A stretch of DNA of 64,000 bases from Micromonospora chersina (GTDB lineage Bacteria > Actinomycetota > Actinomycetes > Mycobacteriales > Micromonosporaceae): assembly GCF_900091475.1 (NCBI RefSeq), contig NZ_FMIB01000002.1, forward strand, positions 2,418,001-2,482,000. The letters are read 5' to 3'. The notes beneath the pieces are model-generated. The model saw only the letters and a list, made by a program, of their open reading frames with translations. It did no database searches and was not told the origin of the DNA. The first letter of the stretch is position 1, and every line of letters starts with the position of its first letter. Positions 53,955 to 63,238 of the stretch are shown piece after piece. The translations under genes were made by a program, and so were the position numbers.

Positions 53955-53979
53955 TTCCAACATCGACGGGAATTCCAAC
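53955..53979 (-). promoter_or_regulatory. Repeated GTTGGAA motif in galactoside promoter region
   Basis: TTCCAAC occurs at 53955-53961 and 53973-53979, exactly 18 bases apart, and a related GTTGACTTGG follows on the minus strand. Sited between GH42 and the ABC operon; a candidate DeoR operator. Confidence 0.45.
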
Positions 53980-54033
53980 GTTTACCGCCGCATCCCCGTG
54001 TCACAACTGGGTTATCGCTGTCCTTCCGCCCTC

Positions 54034-54061
54034 TTGACAGCGCCGAACCAAGGGGTAGCTT
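54034..54061 (+). promoter_or_regulatory. Sigma-70-type promoter of the galactoside ABC operon
   Basis: TTGACA and TAGCTT separated by 16 bases, ~130 bases before the substrate-binding gene. Confidence 0.5.
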
Positions 54062-54193
54062 CAACCGCCACCGGCTGTTTGTGTTCGGACATGTGGATTC
54101 ACGGTGGATCTACGTCGGTCGACATGAACACCGATCCCCGCCACTCGTCAACGGCCCTTGGGCGCAGCGCACCTCTTCCACGCAGGAGGCACA

Positions 54194-55525
54194 ATGTCCC
54201 GTCCCCGCTCGCAAGCCGAGTACCTCGCCCGACTCGTACCCCCTTCCGTCGCCGGCCTGAACCGCCGCTCGCTGCTGGCCGGCGCGGCCGGCGCCGGCGC
54301 GCTGCTCGGCACGGGACTGCTCGCCGGCTGCGGATCCGACTCCGACTCCGGCGGCGCGGACGCCAAGACCGTGTCCCTCGGGTCGAACCAGTCGGACCCG
54401 AAGCCGAAGGACGTCATCGCCAAGGTGATGGACGGCTACAAGACCTCGTCCGGCGTCACCGTCAACATCAACACGGTCGACCACAACACGTTCCAGGAGA
54501 ACATCAACAACTACCTCCAGGGCAAGCCGGACGACGTGTTCACCTGGTTCGCCGGCTACCGGATGCGGTTCTTCGCGGCCAAGGGCCTGGCGGGCGACCT
54601 CAGCGACGTGTGGGGCAAGCTCTCCGGCTACTCCGACGCGTTCAAGAAGGCGTCCACCGGCGACGACGGCAAGCAGTACTTCGTGCCGGCCTCGTACTAC
54701 CCGTGGGCGGTCTTCTACCGCAAGTCGGTGTGGCAGCAGCGCGGCTACCAGGTGCCGAAGACCCTGGACGACCTGAACACCCTCGGCGCGCAGATGAAGA
54801 AGGACGGCCTGAACCCGATCGCCTTCGCCGACAAGGACGGCTGGCCGGCGATGGGCACCTTCGACATCCTCAACCTCCGGATCAACGGCTACCAGTTCCA
54901 CGTCGACCTCATGGCCGGCAAGGAGGCGTGGACCTCCGACAAGGTCAAGAAGGTCTTCGACACCTGGGCCGGGCTGCTGCCGCTGCACCAGCCGGACTCG
55001 CTGGGCCGCACCTGGCAGGAGGCCGCCCAGTCGCTCCAGCAGAAGAAGAGCGGCATGTACCTGCTCGGCCTCTTCGTCGCCCAGCAGTTCAACAACGACG
55101 AGCAGGACGACCTCGACTTCTTCACCTTCCCCGAGGTCGACTCGACCATCGGCGCGAAGGCCCTGGACGCGCCGATCGACGGCTACATGATGGCCCGCAA
55201 GCCGAAGTCCGAGGGCGCCGCCAAGAAGCTGGTGGAGTACCTGGGCTCCAAGGACGCCGCGAACATCACCGTCAAGAACGACCCCAGCACCCTGGTCGCC
55301 AACACCGGCGGCGACACCAGCGGCTACACCGCGCTCCAGAAGAAGGCCGCGGAGCTGGTCGGCTCGGCCACCGAGATCGCCCAGTTCCTCGACCGGGACA
55401 CCCGCCCGGACTTCGCCTCGACGGTGATGATCCCGGCGATCCAGCAGTTCATCAAGAACCCGAAGGACATCAGCGGGCTGCTCACCAGCATCGAGAACCA
55501 GAAGAAGTCGATCTTCACCAGCTGA
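54194..55525 (+). CDS. Sugar ABC transporter substrate-binding lipoprotein
   Basis: 443 residues from ATG 54194 (GGAGG upstream). NRRSLL twin-arginine signal followed by lipobox LLAGC, so a Tat-exported lipoprotein. The remainder is a family-1 solute-binding protein (VFTWFAGYRMRFFAAKG, NGYQFHVDLMAGKEAW). Captures galactosides for the permeases downstream. Confidence 0.9.
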   Translation: MSRPRSQAEYLARLVPPSVAGLNRRSLLAGAAGAGALLGTGLLAGCGSDSDSGGADAKTVSLGSNQSDPKPKDVIAKVMDGYKTSSGVTVNINTVDHNTFQENINNYLQGKPDDVFTWFAGYRMRFFAAKGLAGDLSDVWGKLSGYSDAFKKASTGDDGKQYFVPASYYPWAVFYRKSVWQQRGYQVPKTLDDLNTLGAQMKKDGLNPIAFADKDGWPAMGTFDILNLRINGYQFHVDLMAGKEAWTSDKVKKVFDTWAGLLPLHQPDSLGRTWQEAAQSLQQKKSGMYLLGLFVAQQFNNDEQDDLDFFTFPEVDSTIGAKALDAPIDGYMMARKPKSEGAAKKLVEYLGSKDAANITVKNDPSTLVANTGGDTSGYTALQKKAAELVGSATEIAQFLDRDTRPDFASTVMIPAIQQFIKNPKDISGLLTSIENQKKSIFTS

Positions 55526-55546
55526 CGGCGGAAGGGGGAGGACACC

Positions 55547-56503
55547 ATGTCCGACCTGCCCCTGATCCAAGCGGATCGCGCCGTGCCGCCGCCGGCCGCG
55601 ACCACCACCACGCGTGGTCGCGGCCGCCGGCTACGGCTCCTGTCCCGCACCGACCGCGTGGTGATCACGCTGATGGTGCTGGTACCCCTGCTGCTCGTCG
55701 TCGGCCTGGTCTGGCTGCCGGCGGCGGCGACCGTGCTGCTCTCCGGCACCAACTGGGACGGCATCGGCCCGCTGGGCGAGATCGACTGGGTCGGTCTGAA
55801 GAACTACGACGACGTGGTGAACATCTACCCGCCGTTCGTGCCGGCGGTGCAGAACAACCTGCTCTGGCTGGCCGCCCTCTTCGTGGTGGCGACCCCGTTC
55901 GGGATGTTCCTCGCCGTGCTGCTCGACAAGGAGCTGCGCGGCAGCCGGTTCTACCAGACCGCGCTCTACCTGCCCGTCGTGCTCTCGCTGGCGCTGATCG
56001 GCTTCGTCTGGCAGCTCATCTACAGCCGCGACCAGGGCCTGCTCAACGCCCTGCTCGGCACCCAGACCGACTGGTACGGCGACTCGAACGTGAACATCTG
56101 GGCGGTGCTCTTCGCCGCCGGGTGGCGGCACGTCGGCTACATCATGCTGCTCTACCTGGCCGGCCTGAAGGGCGTCGACCCGTCGCTGCGCGAGGCCGCC
56201 GCCGTGGACGGCTCCTCGGAGGTCAGCACCTTCTTCCGGGTGGTCTTCCCGGTGATGCGACCGATCAACATCATCGTGCTGGTGGTGACGGTGATCGAGT
56301 CGCTGCGCGCGTTCGACCTGGTCTGGGTCATCAACAAGGGTCGCGCCGGCCTGGAACTGCTCTCCGCGCTTGTCACCCAGAACGTGGTGGGCGAGGCGAG
56401 CCGGATCGGCTTCGGCTCGGCGCTGGCGACCATCATGCTCGTCGTCTCCCTGGTCTTCATCACCCTCTACCTGTTCACCGTGATGCGGGAGGACCGGCGA
56501 TGA
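55547..56503 (+). CDS. Sugar ABC permease 1
   Basis: 318 residues, six transmembrane helices, MalF-type with EAA loop LREAAAVDGSSEVSTFFRVVFP. Overlaps the next gene in ATGA. No dedicated ATPase is present; a shared MsiK-type ATPase is likely. Confidence 0.9.
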   Translation: MSDLPLIQADRAVPPPAATTTTRGRGRRLRLLSRTDRVVITLMVLVPLLLVVGLVWLPAAATVLLSGTNWDGIGPLGEIDWVGLKNYDDVVNIYPPFVPAVQNNLLWLAALFVVATPFGMFLAVLLDKELRGSRFYQTALYLPVVLSLALIGFVWQLIYSRDQGLLNALLGTQTDWYGDSNVNIWAVLFAAGWRHVGYIMLLYLAGLKGVDPSLREAAAVDGSSEVSTFFRVVFPVMRPINIIVLVVTVIESLRAFDLVWVINKGRAGLELLSALVTQNVVGEASRIGFGSALATIMLVVSLVFITLYLFTVMREDRR

Positions 56504-57411
56504 GCAGCGCGACAGTGACCCGTACGCCGGACACCGCGGCGCCGTCCACCCGCCGCCGGCCACTGCGGCCGGCCCGGGTGGTCCTGCACGTCTTCCTGGC
56601 CGCCGTGGCGGTCGGGTGGCTCTTCCCGATCCTCTGGGCGGTGCTCACCTCACTGCGCTCATACGAGTACACGGCCACCCACGGCTACGTCTCGTTCGGC
56701 GGCTGGACGCTCGACAACTACGTCACCGCGTGGCGGACCGCCGAGTTCGGCAAGCACTTCCTCAACTCGGTGTACATCACCGTGCCGGCCGTGCTGCTCA
56801 CCCTCTTCCTCGCCTCCTGCGTGGCGTTCGTGATCGCCCGGTTCAGCTGGAAGCTCAACATCGCGCTGCTCGGCCTCTTCACCGCGGCGAACCTGCTGCC
56901 GCAGCAGGCCCTGCTCATCCCGCTGTTCCGGATGTTCACCGAGGTCCCGCTGCCGGCGTGGATGAGCGACTCGGAGCTGCTCTACGACAGCTACTGGGGC
57001 CTGATCCTGGTCAACGTGGCCTTCCAGTCCGGCTTCTGCGTCTTCGTGCTGAGCAACTACATGAAGGCCCTGCCGCACGAGCTGTACGAGGCCGCGATGG
57101 TCGACGGGGCGAGCGTCTGGCGGCAGTACTGGCAGGTCACCATGCCGCTGTGCCGGCCGGCCCTGGCCGCGCTGGCGACGCTGGAGGTGACCTGGATCTA
57201 CAACGAGTTCTTCTGGGCCACAGTGCTCATGCGCACCGGCGACAAGTTCCCGGTGACCAGCTCGCTGAACAACCTGCGCGGCGAGTTCTTCACCGACAAC
57301 AACCTCGTCTCGGCCGGCTCGGTGCTGGTCGCCATCCCCACCCTGGTCATCTTCTTCCTGTTGCAGAAGCAGTTCGTCCGGGGCCTCACCCTGGGAGCCA
57401 GCAAGGGATGA
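56500..57411 (+). CDS. Sugar ABC permease 2
   Basis: 303 residues, MalG-type, six transmembrane helices and EAA loop LYEAAMVDGASVWRQYWQVTMP. Overlaps the GH36 gene by ATGA. Confidence 0.9.
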   Translation: MSSATVTRTPDTAAPSTRRRPLRPARVVLHVFLAAVAVGWLFPILWAVLTSLRSYEYTATHGYVSFGGWTLDNYVTAWRTAEFGKHFLNSVYITVPAVLLTLFLASCVAFVIARFSWKLNIALLGLFTAANLLPQQALLIPLFRMFTEVPLPAWMSDSELLYDSYWGLILVNVAFQSGFCVFVLSNYMKALPHELYEAAMVDGASVWRQYWQVTMPLCRPALAALATLEVTWIYNEFFWATVLMRTGDKFPVTSSLNNLRGEFFTDNNLVSAGSVLVAIPTLVIFFLLQKQFVRGLTLGASKG

Positions 57412-59603
57412 CCATCGTTCACCTGCGCCGCGCGCGGACCAGCCTGGTGCTCGACGCGCGCGGCCCCGGCCTGCCCCGGGTCGTGCACTGGGGCGCCGAC
57501 CTCGGGCCGCTGCCCGCCGCCGACCTGCCCGCGCTCGTCGACGCCACGGTCCCGCCCGTGGTGCCGAGCAGCTTCGACGCGCCGACCGTGCTGTCGCTGC
57601 TGCCCGAGGCGAGCGCCGGCTGGAGCGGCCGGCCCGGCCTGGCCGGGCACCGGGACGGCCGGGACTGGTCCACCGCCTTTCGCCTCGACACCGTCGACGT
57701 GGACGATCCGCGTGGCGGCGGCGGGGAGGCTGTCCGCGTATCCGAGGAGGACCGGGACCACGGCGGGGCCGGGGCCGCGCGGGTGACCGTGCGGGCGGCG
57801 GACCCGGGCGCCGGGCTGTCCCTGACCGTCGAGATCACCCTGAGCGCCGCGGGGCTGCTGACCGTGCGGCACCGGCTGCGCAACGACGGCGACCGGCCCT
57901 ACGAGGTACGCGAGCTGACGCCGGTGCTGCCGGTGCCGGCGGTCGCCACCGAACTGCTCGACCTGACCGGGCGCTGGTGCCGTGAGCGCGCACCGCAGCG
58001 GCACCCGTGGCCGATGGGCGCCTGGGTCCGCGAGGGGCGGCACGGCCGGACCGGGCACGACGCCACCCTGCTGCTGGTCGCCGGCACCCCCGGATTCGGT
58101 TTCGGGCACGGCGAGACGTGGGCCGTGCACACGGCGTGGAGCGGCGACCACGTCACGGTGGCCGAGCGCCGGCCGACCGGCGAAGCCACCCTCGGCGGCG
58201 GTGAGCTGCTCGCCCCCGGAGAGATCCTGCTCGGGCCGGGCGAGGAGTACGCCACCCCCCTGCTGTACGCGGTGCACTCCGCCGACGGGCTCGACGGGCT
58301 CAGCGACGTGCTGCACACCCACCTGCGGGCCCGCCCCGAGCACCCGCGCGGCCCGCGCCCCGTGACGCTGAACGTGTGGGAGGCGGTCTACTTCGACCAC
58401 GACCTGGACCGGCTCAAGGGTCTCGCCGACCGGGCCGCCGAGGTGGGCGTGGAACGCTTCGTGCTCGACGACGGCTGGTTCCGTGGCCGGCGGCACGACC
58501 GGGCCGGCCTCGGCGACTGGTGGGTCGACGACGACGTGTGGCCGGACGGGCTGCAACCGCTCATCGACCACGTCCGAAAGCACGGCATGCAGTTCGGCCT
58601 GTGGGTCGAGCCGGAGATGGTCAACCCGGACTCGGACCTGTTCCGGGCCCACCCGGACTGGGTGCTCCAGGCGCCCGGCCGGCTGCCGCCCGAGTGGCGG
58701 CACCAGCAGGTGCTCGACCTGGCCCACCCCGACGCGTACGCCCACCTGCTCGACCGGCTCGACGCGGTGCTGCGCGAGCACGACGGGATCGCGTACCTCA
58801 AGTGGGACCACAATCGGGACCTCACCGAGGCCGGGCACGCCGGGCGGCCGGCGGTGCACGCGCAGACCGTGGCGGTCTACCGGCTGCTCGACGACCTGCG
58901 CGCCCGGCATCCCGGCCTGGAGATCGAGAGTTGCTCGTCGGGCGGGGCCCGGGTCGACCTGGAGATCCTGCGGCGGACCGACCGGGTCTGGGCCAGCGAC
59001 TGCAACGACGCCCTGGAACGGCTCTCCATCCAGCGCTGGACCGGCCTGCTGCTCCCGCCGGAGCTGATCGGCACCCACATCGGACCGGAGCGCTCGCACA
59101 CCACCCACCGGGTCCACGACCTGGGCTTCCGGGCGGCCACCGCGCTCTTCGGTCACCACGGCATCGAGTGGGACATCAGCGGGATCAGCGCGACCGAGCG
59201 GATCGAACTCGCCGCGTGGGTGGCGCTGCACAAGCGGCTCCGGCCGCTGCTGCACGGCGGGCGGGTGGTCCGGGTCGATCACCCGGACCCGGCCGTGCAG
59301 GCCCACGGCGTGGTCGCCCACGACCGCTCCCACGCGGTGTACGCGGTCTCCCGGCTGGCCACCTCGGCGGCGCAGGTGCCGGGCGCGGTCCGGCTGCCCG
59401 GGCTGGACCCGGCGCGGCGCTACCTGGTCCGGCCGCCCGCCGGGGTGCCCGAGCCGGCGCTGCTGGAACTCGCCCCGCCGGGATGGCTCGCCTCGGACGG
59501 CGGGGTGACGCTGAGCGGGTCGGTGCTCGGGTCGGTCGGGCTGCAACTGCCCGCCCTGCACCCCGAGCAGGCGCTGCTGCTGGAGGTCGCGGCCGTCGAC
59601 TGA
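57408..59603 (+). CDS. GH36 alpha-galactosidase
   Basis: 731 residues from ATG 57408. GH36 core with nucleophile Asp467 in YLKWDHNRDL and acid/base Asp531 in WASDCND. No signal peptide. Cleaves alpha-galactosyl residues of imported sugars together with GH42. Confidence 0.9.
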   Translation: MTIVHLRRARTSLVLDARGPGLPRVVHWGADLGPLPAADLPALVDATVPPVVPSSFDAPTVLSLLPEASAGWSGRPGLAGHRDGRDWSTAFRLDTVDVDDPRGGGGEAVRVSEEDRDHGGAGAARVTVRAADPGAGLSLTVEITLSAAGLLTVRHRLRNDGDRPYEVRELTPVLPVPAVATELLDLTGRWCRERAPQRHPWPMGAWVREGRHGRTGHDATLLLVAGTPGFGFGHGETWAVHTAWSGDHVTVAERRPTGEATLGGGELLAPGEILLGPGEEYATPLLYAVHSADGLDGLSDVLHTHLRARPEHPRGPRPVTLNVWEAVYFDHDLDRLKGLADRAAEVGVERFVLDDGWFRGRRHDRAGLGDWWVDDDVWPDGLQPLIDHVRKHGMQFGLWVEPEMVNPDSDLFRAHPDWVLQAPGRLPPEWRHQQVLDLAHPDAYAHLLDRLDAVLREHDGIAYLKWDHNRDLTEAGHAGRPAVHAQTVAVYRLLDDLRARHPGLEIESCSSGGARVDLEILRRTDRVWASDCNDALERLSIQRWTGLLLPPELIGTHIGPERSHTTHRVHDLGFRAATALFGHHGIEWDISGISATERIELAAWVALHKRLRPLLHGGRVVRVDHPDPAVQAHGVVAHDRSHAVYAVSRLATSAAQVPGAVRLPGLDPARRYLVRPPAGVPEPALLELAPPGWLASDGGVTLSGSVLGSVGLQLPALHPEQALLLEVAAVD

Positions 59604-59611
59604 ACGTGCTT

Positions 59612-59653
59612 CGGGTGCGTCTGTGGTCGCCGGAGCGACATCAGACGCACCCG
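59612..59653 (+). terminator. Terminator after GH36
   Basis: CGGGTGCGTCTG pairs with CAGACGCACCCG (12 bp), with an inner GTCGC/GCGAC stem. Confidence 0.8.
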
Positions 59654-59757
59654 GAACCCGGGAAAATTCTTCCCGGCGGATGTCGAGAAGCGGGGTGGCA
59701 GCTTCTACCGGAGGGTGGAAGCACCGACAATCGGTGCTCGGGCGTGAGGAGCCAACC

Positions 59758-60159
59758 GTGAAGTACATGTTGCTGATGCAGTTCAGCGCCGCCGGGGCCG
59801 ACTTCCCCTCGATCGACACGTGGACGCCGGAGGAGATCCGGGCGCACATCGGCTTCATGCGGGAGGTCAACGCGAAGCTGGCCGCGGACGGGGAGTTCGT
59901 GCAGGCCGAGGGTCTGGGCGGGCCGCAGCAGGCGCGGATCGTCCGGGCCGGCGAGAACGGTGCGCCGGTGGTCACCGAGGGGCCGTTCGCGGAGACCAAG
60001 GAGTTCCTGGCCGGCTGGTGGATCGTCGACTGCGAGACGCCGCAGCGGGCCGTGGAGATCGCCGCGCACATCTCCACCGCGCCCGGGCCGGGCGGACGGC
60101 CGCTGAACATGCCCGTCGAGGTGCACCCCGTCATGTCGGCGCCGTCCCAGGAGATGTGA
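59758..60159 (+). CDS. YCII-related (DGPF) protein
   Basis: 133 residues from GTG 59758 (GAGGAG upstream). GPFAETKEFLAGWWIVDC is the YCII/DGPF signature. Typically paired with a SigJ-type sigma factor. Its TGA is directly followed, in the same frame, by the sigma gene. Confidence 0.85.
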   Translation: MKYMLLMQFSAAGADFPSIDTWTPEEIRAHIGFMREVNAKLAADGEFVQAEGLGGPQQARIVRAGENGAPVVTEGPFAETKEFLAGWWIVDCETPQRAVEIAAHISTAPGPGGRPLNMPVEVHPVMSAPSQEM

Positions 60160-60162
60160 CCC

Positions 60163-61416
60163 CTGGGCGTCCCGGACCACACCGTCGAGGACCTGCTGCG
60201 CGAGCTGGCGCCGCAGGTCCTCGGCGTGCTCGCCCGCCGGTTCGGCGACTTCGCGACCGCCGAGGACGCCGTGCAGGAGGCGCTGCTCGCGGCGGCCACC
60301 CAGTGGCCCGCCGAGGGGCTGCCGGAGCACCCGCGCGGCTGGCTCGTGCAGGTCGCGTACCGCCGGATGATCGAGCTGGTCCGGGCCGAGGCGGCCCGCC
60401 GGGACCGGGAGGACCGGGCCGCCCGGCGCGGCGGCGACGACCGGCGGACCGCGCCGGCCGCCGACGAGCCGCTGACCGCCGAGCGGGACGACACGCTGGT
60501 GCTGCTGTTCCTCTGCTGCCACCCCACGCTCTCGACGGCCTCGGCCATCGCGCTGACCCTGCGCGCGGTCGGCGGGCTCAGCACCGCCGAGATCGCCCGC
60601 GCCTTCCTGGTCCCCGAGGCCACCATGGCGCAGCGGATCAGCCGGGCCAAGCAGCGCATCAGGTCGTCCGGCCTGCCGTTCCGGATGCCGGCCGAGGAGG
60701 AACGGCAGGCCCGGCTCGCCGCGGTGCTGCACGTGCTCTACCTGATCTTCACCGAGGGGCACACCGCGAGCCTCGGCGCGGACCTGCGCCGGGTCGACCT
60801 CTCCGAGGAGGCGATCCGGCTGACCCGGGCCATGCACGCGCTGCTGCCTGCGGACAGCGAGGTGGCCGGGCTGCTCGCCCTGATGCTGCTCACCGAGGCC
60901 CGGGCCGCCGCCCGCACCGGCCCGTCCGGCGAGCTGATCTCCCTGGCCGACCAGGACCGGTCCCGGTGGGACACCGCCGCGATCGCCGAGGGGACGGCGC
61001 TGGTCACCCGGGCGATGGCCCGCGGGCCGGTCGGGCCCTACCAGCTCCAGGCCGCCATCGCCGCCCTGCACGATGAGGCGCCCACCGCGGAGCGGACCGA
61101 CTGGCCGCAGATCCTCGCCCTCTACGAGGTGCTGGAGCGGCTGGCGGAGAGCCCCGTGGTGTCGCTCAACCGGGCGGTGGCCACCGCCATGGTGCACGGC
61201 CCGGCCGCCGGGCTGGCCGCCCTCGCCGCGCTGGCCGCCGACCCCCGCCTCACCGACCATCACCGCCTCGACGCGGCCCGCGCCCACCTGCACGAGATGG
61301 CCGGCGACCGGGAGGCGGCCGTGGCGCACTACCGCGCCGCCGCCGGCCGCACCACCAGCCAGCCGGAGCATGAGTACCTGCTCATGCGCGCGGCCCGCCT
61401 GGCGAACCCGGACTGA
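60163..61416 (+). CDS. ECF sigma factor, SigJ/DUF6596 type
   Basis: About 417 residues. Sigma-2 (RFGDFATAEDAVQEALLAAA, GWLVQVAYRRMIELVRAEAA) and sigma-4 (LSTAEIARAFLVPEATMAQR) are followed by a long C-terminal domain (LYLIFTEGHTA and SLNRAVATAM), the usual architecture of this ECF group. Homologues begin about 20 codons before the first GTG (60226). In frame, no ATG/GTG/TTG lies between the YCII stop at 60157 and there; CTG 60163 sits nine bases after AGGAG. I therefore place the start at CTG, with low certainty. Promoter targets unknown. Confidence 0.8.
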   Translation: MGVPDHTVEDLLRELAPQVLGVLARRFGDFATAEDAVQEALLAAATQWPAEGLPEHPRGWLVQVAYRRMIELVRAEAARRDREDRAARRGGDDRRTAPAADEPLTAERDDTLVLLFLCCHPTLSTASAIALTLRAVGGLSTAEIARAFLVPEATMAQRISRAKQRIRSSGLPFRMPAEEERQARLAAVLHVLYLIFTEGHTASLGADLRRVDLSEEAIRLTRAMHALLPADSEVAGLLALMLLTEARAAARTGPSGELISLADQDRSRWDTAAIAEGTALVTRAMARGPVGPYQLQAAIAALHDEAPTAERTDWPQILALYEVLERLAESPVVSLNRAVATAMVHGPAAGLAALAALAADPRLTDHHRLDAARAHLHEMAGDREAAVAHYRAAAGRTTSQPEHEYLLMRAARLANPD

Positions 61417-61441
61417 CCGCCGGGGGCGTACGCGGAAAGGG

Positions 61442-61471
61442 GGTGGCCGGGTCCGCGCGGACCCGGCCACC
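61442..61471. terminator. Bidirectional terminator
   Basis: GGTGGCCGGGTCC pairs perfectly with GGACCCGGCCACC (13 bp, 4-base loop) between convergent genes. Confidence 0.85.
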
Positions 61472-61487
61472 GGTGGTGCGTCGGCGG

Positions 61488-62855
61488 TCAGCTCGCGGTG
61501 CAGGTCACCGCGGGAACCGCGTTGCTGCCGTTCCAGCTGCCGATGAAGCCGAACGAGGTGCTGGCCCCGGCGCCGAGCCGGCCGTTGTAGTCGACGTTGC
61601 GGGCGGTGTACGCCGAGCCGCTGTTGCTTACCGTGGCGTTCCACGACTGGCTGACGGTCTGGCCGTTGGCGAACGTCCACTTCGTCGTCCAGCCGGTGAT
61701 GGCGGCGGCGCCCGCGGTCACCTTGACCTCACCCTGGAAGCCGCCCTGCCAGGAGTTGACGATCGTGTAGCTGGCGGTGCAGCCGGCCGGCGGCGGGGTG
61801 GGCCCGCCGGTCGGGCTGGTGGTCGGGCTCGGGCTGGTGGTGGGGCTCGTGGTCGGGCTCGGCGAGGTGCCGGCGAAGACCGAGGCCTCCCGGGCGGTGG
61901 CCTTGATGCCGTTGGCCCCGTTGAAGATGCGCTGGCCCCAGTTGGTGAGCTGGTTCGGGTCGAAGTTGGTGACCATGTCGAGGTACTCGACGCCGCCGCC
62001 GTTGCCGCTCCAGGACCAGCCGAGGTAGCCGATCCCGTTGGCCTGGCTGTAGGCCAGGATGGTGTCCTCGTCCGGGTTGCCGTCGGAGTGGTTGAAGCCG
62101 AACTCGCCGACCACGATGGGCAGTCCGGCGGTGCGGAACCGGCCCAGGTAGTCGGTGATCTCGGCGGCGGTGTCGAAGACGCCGTACATGTGGATCGAGA
62201 AGACGGTGTTCTTCTGCGGGTCGGCGGCGAAGACCGAGCCGGCGTTGTCGCGCATGGTGAAGGACCAGTCCTGGCCCCAGTTGGGGGCGTCCACCATGAT
62301 CGTGTGGGTCAGGCCGCCGGCGCGCAGCCGCTTGATCGCGTTGGCCGTGTCGGTGGCCCAGGTGCCGTAGCCCTGGTTGCCGTACGGCTCGTTGCCGATG
62401 TTCACGATGACGTACTTCTCCTGGCCCTGCAGGGCGCCGGCGATGCTGAGCCAGTAGTCGACCGCCCGGTCCAGGGTGATGGCGCCGCTCTGCTCGCCGT
62501 ACCCGGTGGTGTCGTGGACCTCCAGGACGCAGATGAGCCGGTTGGCCCTGCAGAGCGAGATGACGTTGGCGACGTCGGCGGCGCTGTTCTTCGTCCAGCG
62601 GTCACCGCTGGCCAGCACCACCCGGACGGTGTTCGCGCCGAGCGCCTTGATGTTGGCGAACGAGGAGGTCTGCTGTGGGTACCAGGTGTGCGCGTGGTTG
62701 ACCCCGCGCATGACGAACTCGGTGCCGTTGGCGTCGTAGAGCTTGCCGCCCGCGACCGAGAAGCCGGCGGCGGCGTGCGCCGGCTGCCCGAAGGCGAAGA
62801 CGGCGGCGAGGACCGTCAGCAGGGCGGCGCCCGCGACGGAGAGCATCTTCTTCAT
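61488..62855 (-). CDS. Secreted GH5 endo-beta-1,4-mannanase with CBM2
   Basis: 455 residues. Signal peptide (cleaved near AHAAAG), GH5 subfamily-8 mannanase domain: VMRGVNHAHTWYP, proton donor Glu156 (NIGNEPYG), nucleophile Glu251 (VVGEFGFNHSDG). A Pro/Thr linker leads to a CBM2 (about 350-455: GCTASYTIVNSWQGGFQG). Attacks mannan outside the cell while binding cellulose. ATG start; single-gene unit. Confidence 0.92.
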   Translation of the reverse strand: MKKMLSVAGAALLTVLAAVFAFGQPAHAAAGFSVAGGKLYDANGTEFVMRGVNHAHTWYPQQTSSFANIKALGANTVRVVLASGDRWTKNSAADVANVISLCRANRLICVLEVHDTTGYGEQSGAITLDRAVDYWLSIAGALQGQEKYVIVNIGNEPYGNQGYGTWATDTANAIKRLRAGGLTHTIMVDAPNWGQDWSFTMRDNAGSVFAADPQKNTVFSIHMYGVFDTAAEITDYLGRFRTAGLPIVVGEFGFNHSDGNPDEDTILAYSQANGIGYLGWSWSGNGGGVEYLDMVTNFDPNQLTNWGQRIFNGANGIKATAREASVFAGTSPSPTTSPTTSPSPTTSPTGGPTPPPAGCTASYTIVNSWQGGFQGEVKVTAGAAAITGWTTKWTFANGQTVSQSWNATVSNSGSAYTARNVDYNGRLGAGASTSFGFIGSWNGSNAVPAVTCTAS

Positions 62856-62996
62856 GGCTGTCCTCAGGGAGGTCTCCCCCGTGCCCGGATGGGGGTGCGG
62901 TGGTGTGACGACGGCGCGTGGCGGCTGAGCCCGACAGCCGCCGCCCGACTCCCGGCGGACGCAGGCATCAGCGTAGGGCGATGGAACGCGGAAGGC

Positions 62997-63008
62997 AACC
63001 GGTTAAGC
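62997..63008 (-). promoter_or_regulatory. GCTTAACCGGTT motif, copy 1
   Basis: AACCGGTTAAGC, containing the palindrome AACCGGTT. About 142 bases before the mannanase start. Exact repeat of 63109-63120. Confidence 0.5.
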
Positions 63009-63108
63009 TGATAGGCCGTCCGCGGCGGCGTCCTGTGACGGCCCATGTCGCCACGGGCCGCCACAGGGGCGGTCATCCCCACCACAGGATGGTGCGCCAC
63101 CGGGTCTG

Positions 63109-63120
63109 AACCGGTTAAGC
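63109..63120 (-). promoter_or_regulatory. GCTTAACCGGTT motif, copy 2
   Basis: Same 12-bp sequence as at 62997, 112 bases away in the same orientation. Between divergent genes; a LacI-type operator pair is plausible. Confidence 0.5.
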
Positions 63121-63238
63121 CGGACTGTAGGCAGCATCCCCACCGGCGTCAAGACGCCCGGCCCCCCGAAGCGGACACCAGGGTTGACCGCCGCTGCGCG
63201 GGGTATCCGGTGACGATCCGCCCGGAAGGAGATGTGCC

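Larger units (their letters stand above)
62856..63238. other. Divergent promoter region of mannanase and F420 oxidoreductase
   Basis: About 380 bases without a gene. It holds two copies of AACCGGTTAAGC (62997, 63109). Confidence 0.6.

Noticed and set aside
51865..57411. Very long plus-strand frame of 1848 codons
   Set aside because: Its first part is the antisense shadow of GH42 and its end is the real permease gene from 56500. High GC keeps spurious frames open.
57198..60659. Minus-strand frame of 1153 codons
   Set aside because: Antisense to permease, GH36, YCII and sigma genes, which all have family motifs.
61795..61865. Short tandem repeats near 61.8 kb
   Set aside because: They encode the Pro/Thr/Ser linker between GH5 and CBM2; not a CRISPR array. 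The same holds for 13240-13340.
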